Of a stretch of 61,383 bases of DNA, positions 37,356 through 46,104 are shown one piece after another. The translations under genes and the position numbers were made by a program. The notes under the pieces were generated by a model, which worked only from the letters and a program-made list of their open reading frames with translations, was not told the origin of the DNA and ran no database searches. Positions within the stretch are counted from its first letter, which is position 1. Each line of letters begins with the position of its first letter. Source of the DNA: Chloroflexota bacterium (GTDB lineage: Bacteria; Chloroflexota; Dormibacteria; CF-121); NCBI GenBank assembly GCA_005880615.1, contig VBID01000117.1, positions 1 to 61,383 of the forward strand. The letters run 5' to 3'.

Positions 37356-40300
37356 ATGCAGCTGACGCGCATCCAGGTCGACGGCTTCGGCGTGCTACGC
37401 GCCACCGACTTGCGTTTCGGCAAAGGGATGAACCTGGTGATCGGGCCCAACGAGGCCGGCAAGTCCACGCTGCAGGAAGCCATCCTCACCGGCCTGTATG
37501 GCTTCCAGTCGGAAAAGACGCGCGGCCCCGCCGCCGCGGCGGCCGTGGAGCGGTGGCGGCCGTGGCACGACAGCGCCTTTCGGCTGGCGCTGGAGTTCGA
37601 GCTGGACGATGGCCGCCGGCTGCGGGTGGACCGCGACTTCGATGGCGAGACGGTCGTCGTACAGGATCTGGAAACCGGCGAGGACCTGACGGCGCATTTC
37701 CTGACCGACGGCGAGACCGGTTCGCTGGGGCGGCGCATCCTGGGGATCCCCAAGGACATCTTCACGGGCACGGCCTGCATCTCGCGAGCGGAAGTGATGC
37801 GGATCGAGGACTCGGGGGCGATCCGGGAAGCGATCACGGCGCTGGCCGACTCGGCCCATCCCGATCGCACGGCCCGCAAGGTCCTGGACCGGCTGCGACA
37901 GGAACGGATCGAACGGGTGGGCCGCCCCCGCGGCCGAACCGGCCCCCTGCACCTGCTGGCCGCCCGTCTGGCGGAGCTGGAGCGCCAGCTGGCCGCGGCC
38001 CGGCAGGCTCGGAGCGCGGTTGAAGAGCTGGCCCTGAAGCGAGAGGCGGTGGCCACCCTGACCGAGGCCGAGCTCTCCGTGGTGCAGACACTGGAGGCGG
38101 CGGTGCTGACCGCCCGGTTCGAGGACGCCCGGCGGCGCCTGGACCGGGTGCAGCAGATCGACCAGATGATCGCCGATGAGAATGCCCGCCTCCAGGAGCA
38201 CGCCGCCTTTTCCGGTTTCCCGCGTGCGCGCGACGAGGAGGTGCGCGGCCTGCGGACGCGCTTGCGGGCGACGGAGGAAGCCGAGCGAGAATTCGCCACC
38301 CGGGCCGCGGAGGCCGCCTCCGAAGTGACCTCGCTCGAGGCGGAGCGCGCGAAACTCGAGCAGGAGTATCAGGGCCAGATCGCCCGCGCGCGCGGCGTCA
38401 GCCCGAGCTCCCTGAAGGAAGAGCCGATGGTGCGGGAGCTGGTGTCCTCGCTGAGTCTGATGGATGCCCAGGCCCCGGAGGCCCACCTGCGCGCCCGCAC
38501 CTGCGCCGACGAGGTGCAGCACCTGGCCGATCGACATCCCGGCCTGATCGGCCAGGGCGCCGAGTGGACGTCGCGGCACGTCGAGTTCCAGCGCGTCTAT
38601 GCGGAGTGGCGCGAACGGAGCAATGCCGCGACCGAAGCCCGGCGTCGGGCCGGGGCTGAGCTCCCCCCGCGCCTCGAGCAGCTGAAGCAGGACGTCTCTC
38701 GCTACAAGGAGGTACCGGAGACAATCAAGGCGGCCCAGCAGGCGGAGGATGCGATGCGGCACGAAGAGACGATGGCCGAGCGTTCCCGCTCCCAGTACGG
38801 GACCTGGGGCATTGTGACGCTGGTCGGGGTGCTGCTGATGGCGGTGGCCTTCCTGGTCATGTTCGTCGGGCTCAGTGTCGGCCCGCTGGCGTTTATCGTG
38901 GCCGCCTTCCTGCTGGGCATGGGCCTGCTGGGGGCCATCCTGGGACTGGTCTTGCGCGGCGCGGCCAACCGGCAGGTCGACCGGCGGCTGCGCGCCAAAG
39001 ATGATGCGCGGTTACGCCGTCGAGAGATTCTCGGTCCGTGGGGCGTGCGCAGCTCCGGTGAGCTGCAGCAGGCGCTGGTGGACCATCTGCAGCGAATTCG
39101 GTCCGATGCGACCCGCTTGGAGCTCGACCGGCAGGCGGCGGAACTCGAGGAACGGTCTCGCGCCGCCGGCCGCACCCTCCGCGAGCTGATCGGCAGTTGG
39201 GGCCTTTCCCAGCCGGCGCCCACCGAGGACTCGCTGGAAGGGACCGCCCAGCTGATGCAGTCCCTGGCGGATGATGATGCCCGCTGGAAGGCCGCCCAGC
39301 TGCGCTGGGAAGAGGCCACCCGAACCGAGAAGGCGCTCGACGACCGGCGGGAAACCCTTCGGCAGCGGCTGCATGGGGTCCTGGACCGGCTGGGCTTCGA
39401 TCGGCGGGAAGCACTGGCGGCCGGTCAGGATTTCCTGGGAGCCTGCGAGGCGGGACGCGCCGCGCAGCAGCTGCGCACCCGGATCCAGCAGCTGGAGGCG
39501 CAACTTGACCAGCTGCGGCAGCCGGCGGACCGGGCCATGGCCGAGCACGAGAAGGCCACCCAATACCGAGCCAAGCTGGAGGCCATCTATCGACCCGCGG
39601 GGATCACCGACGCGGATCCCGAGGGGTCGGCCCGGCGCTGGGACGACGCGGTGGCCCATGTCGACACCTACGTCACCTCCATCGCCAGGCTCAAGGAGCT
39701 CCGGGACTCGCATATTGCCGTGGCGGGCGACCAGGACATGGCCGGACTGGTCAAGCTGGTGGGCGAGCTGGAAGGGCAGTCGCAGCAAGCCCAGCAGGGC
39801 CTGGCTGCCGGCAGCCTGGAGCCATACCGAGCGGTTCCGCTGGCGGATCTCGAGCGCCAGCTGGATCAGCATCGGGCGTCCAAAGAGCGGGCACAGGAAG
39901 AGCGTGCCCGAGCGGAAGAGCTCTTGAATGACCGGTTGCTCCAAATCGGTGACGTCGCCTCGCTGGAGGAGGAGATGGTGACCGTCCAGGAGCAGCTGCA
40001 GGAGCTGGAGGCGCAGGCCCATGCCTACGACCTGGCGATCGACACCCTGGAGGAAGCCGCCAAGTCGGTGCGACGAGCCGTGATCCCGCAGATGAAGGCC
40101 CAGCTGCAGAGCCAGCTGGCACCCATCACCAACGGGCGCTACCGAGAAGTCCAGGTGATGGACGACCTTGGCCTGCAGGTGCGCACGCAGGATCATCGCG
40201 CCTTCAAGGATGTGGACCACCTCAGCATGGGTACCCGGTCGCTGATTTACCTGCTGCAGCGGGTCGCCCTGGCCCGCATCATCAGTGGCAGCACCGAGTC

Positions 40301-40565
40301 GCTGCCGCTACTCCTGGACGAGGCCCTGGTGCACGCCGACCGCCGGCGAATGAAGGCGGCGCTGGACGAGCTGGGACGGCTCGGACAGGAGCACCAGATC
40401 CTGCTCTTCTCGAAGGATGAAACCCTGGCCGAACGGGGTGAGCGGGCCGGGAACTGGACGATCATCCGGCTGCCGGGCCCGTCGGTCGCCTCACCACACA
40501 CACCGCCCGACCCCAGCCGCAACGGCGATCAAGCCGATGTCGCCAACGAAGAGGTCAGCGCCTAA
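37356..40565 (+). CDS. YhaN/SbcC-like SMC-type ATPase
   Basis: A 1069-residue protein. The Walker A is GPNEAGKST (residues 30-38) after the start MQLTRIQVDGFGVL. Long coiled coils flank a central double membrane segment (about 484-532: GIVTLVGVLLMAVAFLVMFV and AFIVAAFLLGMGLLGAILGL). The ABC signature LSMGTRS (about 956) and Walker B LPLLLDEAL (about 984) are near the C-terminus, then a polar tail. The hydrophobic hairpin at the hinge position instead of a zinc hook is typical of YhaN. ATP-driven gating of the neighbouring nuclease is the expected role. The apex may be membrane-bound. Confidence 0.88.
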   Translation: MQLTRIQVDGFGVLRATDLRFGKGMNLVIGPNEAGKSTLQEAILTGLYGFQSEKTRGPAAAAAVERWRPWHDSAFRLALEFELDDGRRLRVDRDFDGETVVVQDLETGEDLTAHFLTDGETGSLGRRILGIPKDIFTGTACISRAEVMRIEDSGAIREAITALADSAHPDRTARKVLDRLRQERIERVGRPRGRTGPLHLLAARLAELERQLAAARQARSAVEELALKREAVATLTEAELSVVQTLEAAVLTARFEDARRRLDRVQQIDQMIADENARLQEHAAFSGFPRARDEEVRGLRTRLRATEEAEREFATRAAEAASEVTSLEAERAKLEQEYQGQIARARGVSPSSLKEEPMVRELVSSLSLMDAQAPEAHLRARTCADEVQHLADRHPGLIGQGAEWTSRHVEFQRVYAEWRERSNAATEARRRAGAELPPRLEQLKQDVSRYKEVPETIKAAQQAEDAMRHEETMAERSRSQYGTWGIVTLVGVLLMAVAFLVMFVGLSVGPLAFIVAAFLLGMGLLGAILGLVLRGAANRQVDRRLRAKDDARLRRREILGPWGVRSSGELQQALVDHLQRIRSDATRLELDRQAAELEERSRAAGRTLRELIGSWGLSQPAPTEDSLEGTAQLMQSLADDDARWKAAQLRWEEATRTEKALDDRRETLRQRLHGVLDRLGFDRREALAAGQDFLGACEAGRAAQQLRTRIQQLEAQLDQLRQPADRAMAEHEKATQYRAKLEAIYRPAGITDADPEGSARRWDDAVAHVDTYVTSIARLKELRDSHIAVAGDQDMAGLVKLVGELEGQSQQAQQGLAAGSLEPYRAVPLADLERQLDQHRASKERAQEERARAEELLNDRLLQIGDVASLEEEMVTVQEQLQELEAQAHAYDLAIDTLEEAAKSVRRAVIPQMKAQLQSQLAPITNGRYREVQVMDDLGLQVRTQDHRAFKDVDHLSMGTRSLIYLLQRVALARIISGSTESLPLLLDEALVHADRRRMKAALDELGRLGQEHQILLFSKDETLAERGERAGNWTIIRLPGPSVASPHTPPDPSRNGDQADVANEEVSA

Positions 40566-40591
40566 GTCCAAACCTTGGGGCTAGGCCAGGC

Positions 40592-40894
40592 TCAGGAGTC
40601 GGCGCCGCCGGTAAGGACCCGAAGCATGGCTGTCCGCCGCGAGGGGCTGGAATAGTCGGGAGCTTGGCCGCGGCGGGCGGTGCGATAGGCCTGGGCAACC
40701 CGGGCTGCCGCCTGCTGCGCCGAGGCCACCAGATCTCCGGCCGCCGCGTCCGGCCCACTGAGACTTTCCGGCTCGAGGTCGACGAGCTCGCTGAGGCACA
40801 GCTGACGCTCGGGGTCGATCACCACGACCCCCACGAAGGCCGAGCGCGACTTGATGCTGGGATGGATCTGAGACCAGGGAATGACGTTGTCCAT
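40592..40894 (-). CDS. Small hypothetical protein, 100 aa
   Basis: It begins MDNVIPWSQIHPSIKSRSAF followed by VGVVVIDPERQLCLSELVDL, with an Ala-rich helical middle. No family is recognised. TAGGCT (40901-40906, minus strand) lies exactly 6 nt before the ATG, so the transcript is probably leaderless, and a conserved hairpin starts 16 bp upstream. It is convergent with the YhaN-like gene. Confidence 0.6.
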   Translation of the reverse strand: MDNVIPWSQIHPSIKSRSAFVGVVVIDPERQLCLSELVDLEPESLSGPDAAAGDLVASAQQAAARVAQAYRTARRGQAPDYSSPSRRTAMLRVLTGGADS

Positions 40895-40909
40895 ACCGAC
40901 AGCCTAGAA

Positions 40910-40940
40910 GGGGTCTTTGACAGCTGCCTGTCACGACCCC
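40910..40940. other. TGACAG-CTGC-CTGTCA hairpin, copy 2
   Basis: The core TGACAG-CTGC-CTGTCA (40918-40933) is enclosed by GGGGTC (40910-40915) and GACCCC (40935-40940). The copy at 31530-31557 shares the core but has GGCC arms. It lies just upstream of the 100-aa gene, between divergent transcripts. Confidence 0.6.
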
Positions 40941-41025
40941 GGAACGCGTTTGGGTATCATGTTGGGCGCCCGCCGGCCGCCCCAGAGCCACTCAGGCGAT
41001 CCCCGGCGACGGCCCATTGCCACCA

Positions 41026-41745
41026 ATGAAAGAGAAAATCGTCCCGCCCGAAAAGAACGACGAGATCGTCGCCACCTACGACCGGGTGGAGCAGGTCGCC
41101 TTGCGCGAAGGCCTGGGAGCCGAGCAAGACGCCTACTACGTGGCGATTGCCGACCAGTTCGAGCACGAATGGTACGGCAGCCGGGAGGCCGACAAACGCT
41201 ATGCCAGCGACCTCCAGGAGATGGCGGACGCGGTCGACGCCTTCGCCCGGGGCGACCTGCTGGAGGTCGGCGCCGGCAGCGGACACTGGACTATCCGCTG
41301 TCTCAACGCCGGCGCCCGGGTCACCGTGGTGGAACCGTCGGAGACCATGCGCTCGGTGACCAGGCGGCGCCTGACCAGTGCCGGCAAGACGGCCCGCTTG
41401 ATGCTCGGCCGGTCCGAGGCGATCCCGCTGGGCGACCACAAGATGGATCGGTGCCTGATGGCCTTCGTCTTGAGCCACCTGGACGGCGCCACCCGCGACG
41501 CGACCTTCAAGGAGATCGCGCGGGTGGTGCGACCCGGTGGCGAACTGCTTCTGATGGACAGCCTGCGGGAACCTGGCGATCCCGGGGTCCTCGTGGTCCG
41601 GCGGGTGGTGAACGCCCAACCGTTCCGGGTCCTGAAGGTCCTGCACAAGCCCGAGGAAGTGGCCGCCATGATCGACCCCGTCGCCCGGGTGCAGGAGATG
41701 AAGACTCTGAACCACGCCTGGGTCCTGCGCGCCCGGCTGGTTTAG
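41026..41745 (+). CDS. Class I SAM-dependent methyltransferase
   Basis: A 239-residue Rossmann-fold methyltransferase: the SAM motif DLLEVGAGSGHWTIRCLNAG, the acidic loop VTVVEPSETMRS, MDRCLMAFVLSHLDGATRD and RVVRPGGELLLMDSL. A preceding helical region EHEWYGSREADKRYASDLQE may form the cap. Substrate is unknown. ATG 41026 is preferred to an upstream TTG. The stop TAG begins a short repeat-like remnant shared with the converging gene. Confidence 0.88.
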   Translation: MKEKIVPPEKNDEIVATYDRVEQVALREGLGAEQDAYYVAIADQFEHEWYGSREADKRYASDLQEMADAVDAFARGDLLEVGAGSGHWTIRCLNAGARVTVVEPSETMRSVTRRRLTSAGKTARLMLGRSEAIPLGDHKMDRCLMAFVLSHLDGATRDATFKEIARVVRPGGELLLMDSLREPGDPGVLVVRRVVNAQPFRVLKVLHKPEEVAAMIDPVARVQEMKTLNHAWVLRARLV

Positions 41746-41753
41746 CCCAAAAG

Positions 41754-42185
41754 CTAGAAGGGTCGCGCGGTCATCAGGAAGACGACGACGACCAGGAGCG
41801 CCCAGGCGGTGACCTCAACGACGGTCCCGCTGGCATCCGCCGCCGCCGGCGACGTGCCGCTGCGGGCCGCGGCGTGTAGCCGGCGCAGGTTGGGAGCGAG
41901 GAAGGCTCCGTCCAGGGCCGCGGCCGCCAGATAGAGCAACACGCCCAATAAGAGCCAGCCAGTCAGGAACTTGATCCGGTCCGTGACCCAGAGCGCGATC
42001 CCGGTCACCAGCACCACGGCCGACCCCGCCGAGACCATGGCCAGCTGGACTCGCCGGGCCACCGCGAGCAACGGCTCGGATCCTCCTGCCACTCCACCCG
42101 CTTGCAGCCGGACCAGCAACTGGGCGCTAATCCCACCCAGCATGAAAATCGCGCCCATCACGTGCAGTCCGCGCAGCACACCCAT
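41754..42185 (-). CDS. DUF2269/CopD-like four-helix membrane protein
   Basis: A 143-residue protein with four hydrophobic helices: VLRGLHVMGAIFMLGGISAQ, LAMVSAGSAVVLVTGIALWV, LTGWLLLGVLLYLAAAALDG and VEVTAWALLVVVVFLMTARP. The His in LHVMGAIF is conserved in this family, which resembles cytochrome- or copper-related membrane domains. Role unknown. TATCCT (42194-42199, minus strand) lies 8 nt before the ATG, suggesting a leaderless mRNA. Confidence 0.8.
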   Translation of the reverse strand: MGVLRGLHVMGAIFMLGGISAQLLVRLQAGGVAGGSEPLLAVARRVQLAMVSAGSAVVLVTGIALWVTDRIKFLTGWLLLGVLLYLAAAALDGAFLAPNLRRLHAAARSGTSPAAADASGTVVEVTAWALLVVVVFLMTARPF

Positions 42186-42254
42186 GGGCCTACAGGATAA
42201 GGCACAGGGTTAGCCGGTATCCACCGGTCGGGCCGAGCCCGATATAGTTGGCGC

Positions 42255-42557
42255 GTGCCCGACCCACGTCCGGAGGTCGAGGTGGTCATCCCGCAACCAT
42301 GGCTTGTTCCGAACCTCACGCTCGACGCGGTACGCGCGTTGCAGCGCAGCGATACCACCTCGGACATGGACCAGGGCAACCTTCGCCTGACCGGCGCGGA
42401 AGTGCTGGTCGCCCGCAACTGGGTGCAAGACGAATTCTGGCCGCGCATCCAGGACGCCATCCAGCGCGGGTATGCCACCGAGAAGACCTACACCTTCCTG
42501 CGGGTCCGGAGTGATCGGCGCCGGCGGCGGCGCGCGAAAGGGCAGCCGGGACACTAG
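42255..42557 (+). CDS. Small hypothetical protein, 100 aa
   Basis: It starts at GTG (MPDPRPEVEVVIPQPWLVPN) with a compact alpha/beta-like middle (AEVLVARNWVQDEFWPRIQD) and a very basic C-terminus (RVRSDRRRRRRAKGQPG) suggesting nucleic-acid contact. No family is recognised. TATAGT (42243-42248) stands 6 nt before the GTG, so probably leaderless. Its end overlaps the convergent GGDEF gene by 4 bp. Confidence 0.6.
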   Translation: MPDPRPEVEVVIPQPWLVPNLTLDAVRALQRSDTTSDMDQGNLRLTGAEVLVARNWVQDEFWPRIQDAIQRGYATEKTYTFLRVRSDRRRRRRAKGQPGH

Positions 42558-43792
42558 TTTCGGATCGGGCTGAGCTCTTCGTTCACGCCCATCGGCACCA
42601 GGACCAGTTCGGGCGCCGCGTCCAGCCGGTCCTCGAACACGAAAACCCGGTTGCGGCCGAAGGCCTTGGCCTGGTAGACCGCGCGATCGGCCGCCTGCAG
42701 CAGGTCGGTGGCGGTCTTCCCATCGCGCGGGAAGTGCGCTACCCCGACACTCACCGTGATCGGCAGCGACTGTCCAGCGGCCGTGTCAGAGAGGCTCTCG
42801 ACTTCGCGCCGGATGCGCTCGGCGACGACCACCGCGTCCGGCAATGTACTTTCTGGCATCAACACCGCGAACTCGTCACCGCCGAACCGGGCGGCCAGGT
42901 CGTACTCGCGCACGGCCCGTCGAATGGCCTCGGCGACCCGCCGGATCACCTGATCCCCAGCCAAATGGCCGCGGCCGTTATTGATCTCCCGCAGGTGGTC
43001 GAGGTCGGCCATCAGGACGCTCAGCGGACGGCGAAAGCGGCCCGCTCGATCGATCTCCATGGCGCAAGCCTCGTTGAAATGCTTCATGTTGGCCAGGCCG
43101 GTCTTGGGGTCCGTGCGCGCCTCTTCCTGCAAGCCAGGGATTCGCAATGACTGGTAGATCAGGAACAGCGGAGCCAGGCAGAGCGGCACCAGCCAGGGGT
43201 CCGTCCGCCACACCAGGGCCGCCAGCGCCCCCAGCGCCGCCAGGGCAAGGTCGGTGCCCAGATTCTCGCGGCTTAAGGTGCCCGCCTGCTTGATCGGGAT
43301 TCGGCGGGCCCACAGGATGACCAGCGCGGTCAGCAGATGATTGAGCAGCACGAACACCAGTCCGGCCGCGGCCGCCCGGAGAACGAGGCCCGCGCCGGGC
43401 GCGGCGGTGGCCGGCTGGCCGACGGTATACATGACGCGGGCCACCAGGCCCGCGATGGTGAAGTTGGCAATGTTGAAGGCCTGGATGTACCAGCGATAGC
43501 GGGCGTGCAGCAGTTCGACCAGGTGGGACAGCACGACCGCCGCCACCAGCTCGACCGGGCTGAGGAGGATCGCGCCCGCCACAAAGAAGATGGTGGTCAG
43601 GAAATAGGTCTGGTGCTTGGGGCTGCGCACCTTGAACTGCTGGACGCCAGTGGCCAGCCCCAGGATCAGCGCGGCCACAGCCAGGTCGGGCACCACAGGT
43701 CGGGCCTGCGACACGCTAACGACGGTCAGGAGCGCGGCAACCGAAAAGACGGCCGCTAGGTAAACGCGGGCCGGCGGTGCCAGCTCACGCAT
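42554..43792 (-). CDS. Membrane-bound diguanylate cyclase (GGDEF)
   Basis: A 412-residue protein: about six or seven membrane helices in residues 1-225, then a GGDEF domain (TDPKTGLANMKHFNEACAME, LSVLMADLDHLREINNGRGH, LAARFGGDEFAVLMPES, ITVSVGVAHFPRDGKTATDL). The active motif GGDEF is intact, and REYD five residues before it is a canonical RxxD inhibitory site, so feedback inhibition by c-di-GMP is expected. The N-terminal membrane part is paralogous to the neighbouring 241-aa protein. Its ATG overlaps that gene by 8 bp. Confidence 0.92.
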   Translation of the reverse strand: MRELAPPARVYLAAVFSVAALLTVVSVSQARPVVPDLAVAALILGLATGVQQFKVRSPKHQTYFLTTIFFVAGAILLSPVELVAAVVLSHLVELLHARYRWYIQAFNIANFTIAGLVARVMYTVGQPATAAPGAGLVLRAAAAGLVFVLLNHLLTALVILWARRIPIKQAGTLSRENLGTDLALAALGALAALVWRTDPWLVPLCLAPLFLIYQSLRIPGLQEEARTDPKTGLANMKHFNEACAMEIDRAGRFRRPLSVLMADLDHLREINNGRGHLAGDQVIRRVAEAIRRAVREYDLAARFGGDEFAVLMPESTLPDAVVVAERIRREVESLSDTAAGQSLPITVSVGVAHFPRDGKTATDLLQAADRAVYQAKAFGRNRVFVFEDRLDAAPELVLVPMGVNEELSPIRN

Positions 43793-44510
43793 CCTGCCGC
43801 CTGGCCCGGGCCAGGGCGCGCCGCCGCGGCGGGCTGCCGGCCTCGAGCAAGGACGCGAGCGCGGGGCGGACCAGGAAGAGCGGCCCCGCCGTTACCAGGA
43901 CCGCCACCGGCCCGGCCACCGCGATCAGCGCCAGGATGGGCGCCGACACCCAGATGATGATCAGGTCCACCGCCAGCAGCTCGGGCCGGAACAGGCCGGA
44001 GCGCGCCGGCGACAGTCCGCGCGCCAGCCACAACACCCCGGCAACCAGTACCCGGTTGACGATCACGAAGGTGCAGCCCGCCGTCAGCGCCGCCTCCATC
44101 TGGCCGATTACCGGGGTGCCTAGCTGATGGATGGCGACCCGATACATCACCCCCGCCAGCGCGGCGGCCAGGAAGTATCCCGTGGTGTTGAAGACCTGGA
44201 TGTACCAGCGCCGGTGGGTGCGCAGCTGCTCCGCCAGGTGAATCAACACGATGAAGATCGCCAGCTCCGGCGTGGTGAAGAGGGCCGCCGCCACGACCAC
44301 GAACGGCAGCGTGGCATGGTACGCCTCGTGGTGGCGGCCCTCCAGCGGGAACGCGTGACTGAGGGCGCCGGCGGCCACCACCAGAAGCAGGGCCAACGGC
44401 GAGCCCGACTGCTGGCCGGCACGCCAGAGGACGATGGCAGCGATCACGGCCAGGCCCGCGACGCTGACCAGGTAGAGCCGGGCAAGCGGCGAGAGGTCGC
44501 TCTTGCGCAT
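43785..44510 (-). CDS. Stand-alone membrane sensor domain, paralogue of the GGDEF protein's N-terminus
   Basis: A 241-residue protein with about seven helices. HLAEQLRTHRRWYIQVFNTT lines up with HLVELLHARYRWYIQAFNIA of the GGDEF protein, and the order of helices and the preceding region also agree. It ends just after the last helix with a short basic tail and has no output domain. It overlaps the GGDEF gene by 8 bp, and its own ATG is 2 bp from the subtilisin stop. It probably forms a hetero-oligomer with, or decoys, the cyclase's sensing part. This is inference from the paralogy. Confidence 0.8.
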   Translation of the reverse strand: MRKSDLSPLARLYLVSVAGLAVIAAIVLWRAGQQSGSPLALLLVVAAGALSHAFPLEGRHHEAYHATLPFVVVAAALFTTPELAIFIVLIHLAEQLRTHRRWYIQVFNTTGYFLAAALAGVMYRVAIHQLGTPVIGQMEAALTAGCTFVIVNRVLVAGVLWLARGLSPARSGLFRPELLAVDLIIIWVSAPILALIAVAGPVAVLVTAGPLFLVRPALASLLEAGSPPRRRALARARRQDA

Positions 44511-44512
44511 GG

Positions 44513-46060
44513 CTAGGACCCCCAGCTCACGGCGGCCCAGTTGATGTCGCCCCAGCTCACGCTGCCCCAGGAGACGCTGTCCCAGGAGACGCTGTCCCAG
44601 GACACGGTCGTGCCCGCGATCAGCTGGTTCACGGTTATGAACAGGACCTTCAGATAGTTGTTCGGGCTCAACCCGGCGTTGACGTTGCCAATCGTGCCGT
44701 TGTAGTCGAGAGCCACTGCGGCGTCGGCGTAGCCGGCTCCGGCGCCGACCGGGATTGTGCTCAGGAGGCCAAAGCCGTGGGCGGTCGTCCTCAGGACCCC
44801 TTTAAGTTGTGCGGGCCGGATGCCCGGGTGGGCCTCGAGGTACAGGGCCGCGATGCCCGATACCTGCGGCGCTGCCATCGAGGTTCCGCTCAGCTGGACG
44901 TATTGCGTGCCCACTAGATATTGCGGGTAGGTGGTGGCAATCGTGCTCCCGGCGGCGGCCGTGGAGATGATGTGCCGCCCCGGCACAACCAGATCAGGCT
45001 TGGCGAACCCGTCCTGGGTGACCCCGTAGGAGGAGAACGACGCCAAGCTGTCGTCGGCCGGCGTCACGGTCCCGGCATCATCCGTCGCGCCGACGGTGAT
45101 GACGTAGGGGTCGTTGGCCGGCGCGTAGAGGGCGCTGTTGGGACCCAGGTTGCCAGCCGCGACCACGACCGCAATACCTTTCAGCCACGCATACTCGACG
45201 GCCGCGTCCAGGGGGCTGGTGGTGTAGCTCTCTGCGATCGAGGAGACCAGCGAGAGGTTGATCACCCGGACGTTATAGGCGTCTTTGTTGATGATGGCCC
45301 ACAGGATGGCATTCATGATGTCGGACGTGCCAGCCGCCCCAGTGCCGTCATTGACGCGCAGGTTGAGGAGCGTCACTTCGGGGGCAATCCCGATGTATTG
45401 GCCACCGCTGGCGCTGCCGTTGCCGCCGATGATGCCGGCCACGGCCGTGCCGTGGCCGTACCCATCTACCGGGCTGGTCGCGGTTGACGCGAAGTTCAGG
45501 TTCACCGCGACCCGGTTGTCAAAGTCCGGGTGGGGCGCGACCCCGCTGTCGATGACGGCCACCCCAATCCCCTTGCCGGTGAGCGGTGCCAGAGGATTGC
45601 TCCAGAGGGCGACGGCGTCATCGGTCCAGGGGTACGCGGTCGCCAGGGCGACCGGATTGAGCGCCGTGTCCATCAGCTGGACCGGCGCATCGTAGACGAT
45701 GCGGAAAACGTTCGGGTCGGCAGCGAAGTACTGGATGGCCGCCGCGGTCATGGTGGTACTGACCCCATGGACGATGGGGACCCGCTTGACCTCCCTGTTG
45801 AAGCCCTGGCGATGGAGGTCCTGGATCACGTCGGTCAAGTCGCCGCGGGCGATCAGCATGACCTTGATAGGCGTGCCCGACTGCAGCCGGAGCGCGACTT
45901 GCCGGTCGATTTTCTGGCTGCCGCCGGCAGCTGCGAGCGCCGGTGTGGCGGCCAACCCGGGGGCGGCCAGGAAAACAGTCAGGAGAAGGCCAACGAGGCC
46001 ACGGAGCGCCGGCGAGTGGTAACGGGCCGGGAACAGGCTTGTCACAGTCGGTGACGCCAC
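44513..46060 (-). CDS. Secreted subtilisin-like serine protease (S8) with C-terminal VSWxS repeats
   Basis: A 515-residue preproprotein: a signal peptide (about 20-45), an inhibitor-like propeptide (50-125) and a catalytic domain with Asp171 (VAVIDSGVAPH), His203 (GYGHGTAVAG), oxyanion Asn304 (AAGN) and Ser394 (SGTSMAAPQVSG). Residues 486-515 are six pentads: VSWDS, VSWDS, VSWGS, VSWGD, INWAA, VSWGS, ending exactly at the C-terminus. Similar SW-rich tails occur on S8 proteases of GC-rich soil bacteria, and a sorting or cell-surface role is a guess. The GTG at 46060 is taken as the start. Confidence 0.9.
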   Translation of the reverse strand: MASPTVTSLFPARYHSPALRGLVGLLLTVFLAAPGLAATPALAAAGGSQKIDRQVALRLQSGTPIKVMLIARGDLTDVIQDLHRQGFNREVKRVPIVHGVSTTMTAAAIQYFAADPNVFRIVYDAPVQLMDTALNPVALATAYPWTDDAVALWSNPLAPLTGKGIGVAVIDSGVAPHPDFDNRVAVNLNFASTATSPVDGYGHGTAVAGIIGGNGSASGGQYIGIAPEVTLLNLRVNDGTGAAGTSDIMNAILWAIINKDAYNVRVINLSLVSSIAESYTTSPLDAAVEYAWLKGIAVVVAAGNLGPNSALYAPANDPYVITVGATDDAGTVTPADDSLASFSSYGVTQDGFAKPDLVVPGRHIISTAAAGSTIATTYPQYLVGTQYVQLSGTSMAAPQVSGIAALYLEAHPGIRPAQLKGVLRTTAHGFGLLSTIPVGAGAGYADAAVALDYNGTIGNVNAGLSPNNYLKVLFITVNQLIAGTTVSWDSVSWDSVSWGSVSWGDINWAAVSWGS

Positions 46061-46104
46061 CGTAACAGCCGTGCCTTACGGAGTTTGTGACGGCGGTGAA
46101 CTTG

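Noticed and set aside
36959..38762. Two large minus-strand frames opposite the sbcD- and yhaN-like genes
   Set aside because: Ser/Arg-rich or Gln/Leu-rich shadow frames of genes with intact Walker and phosphoesterase motifs.
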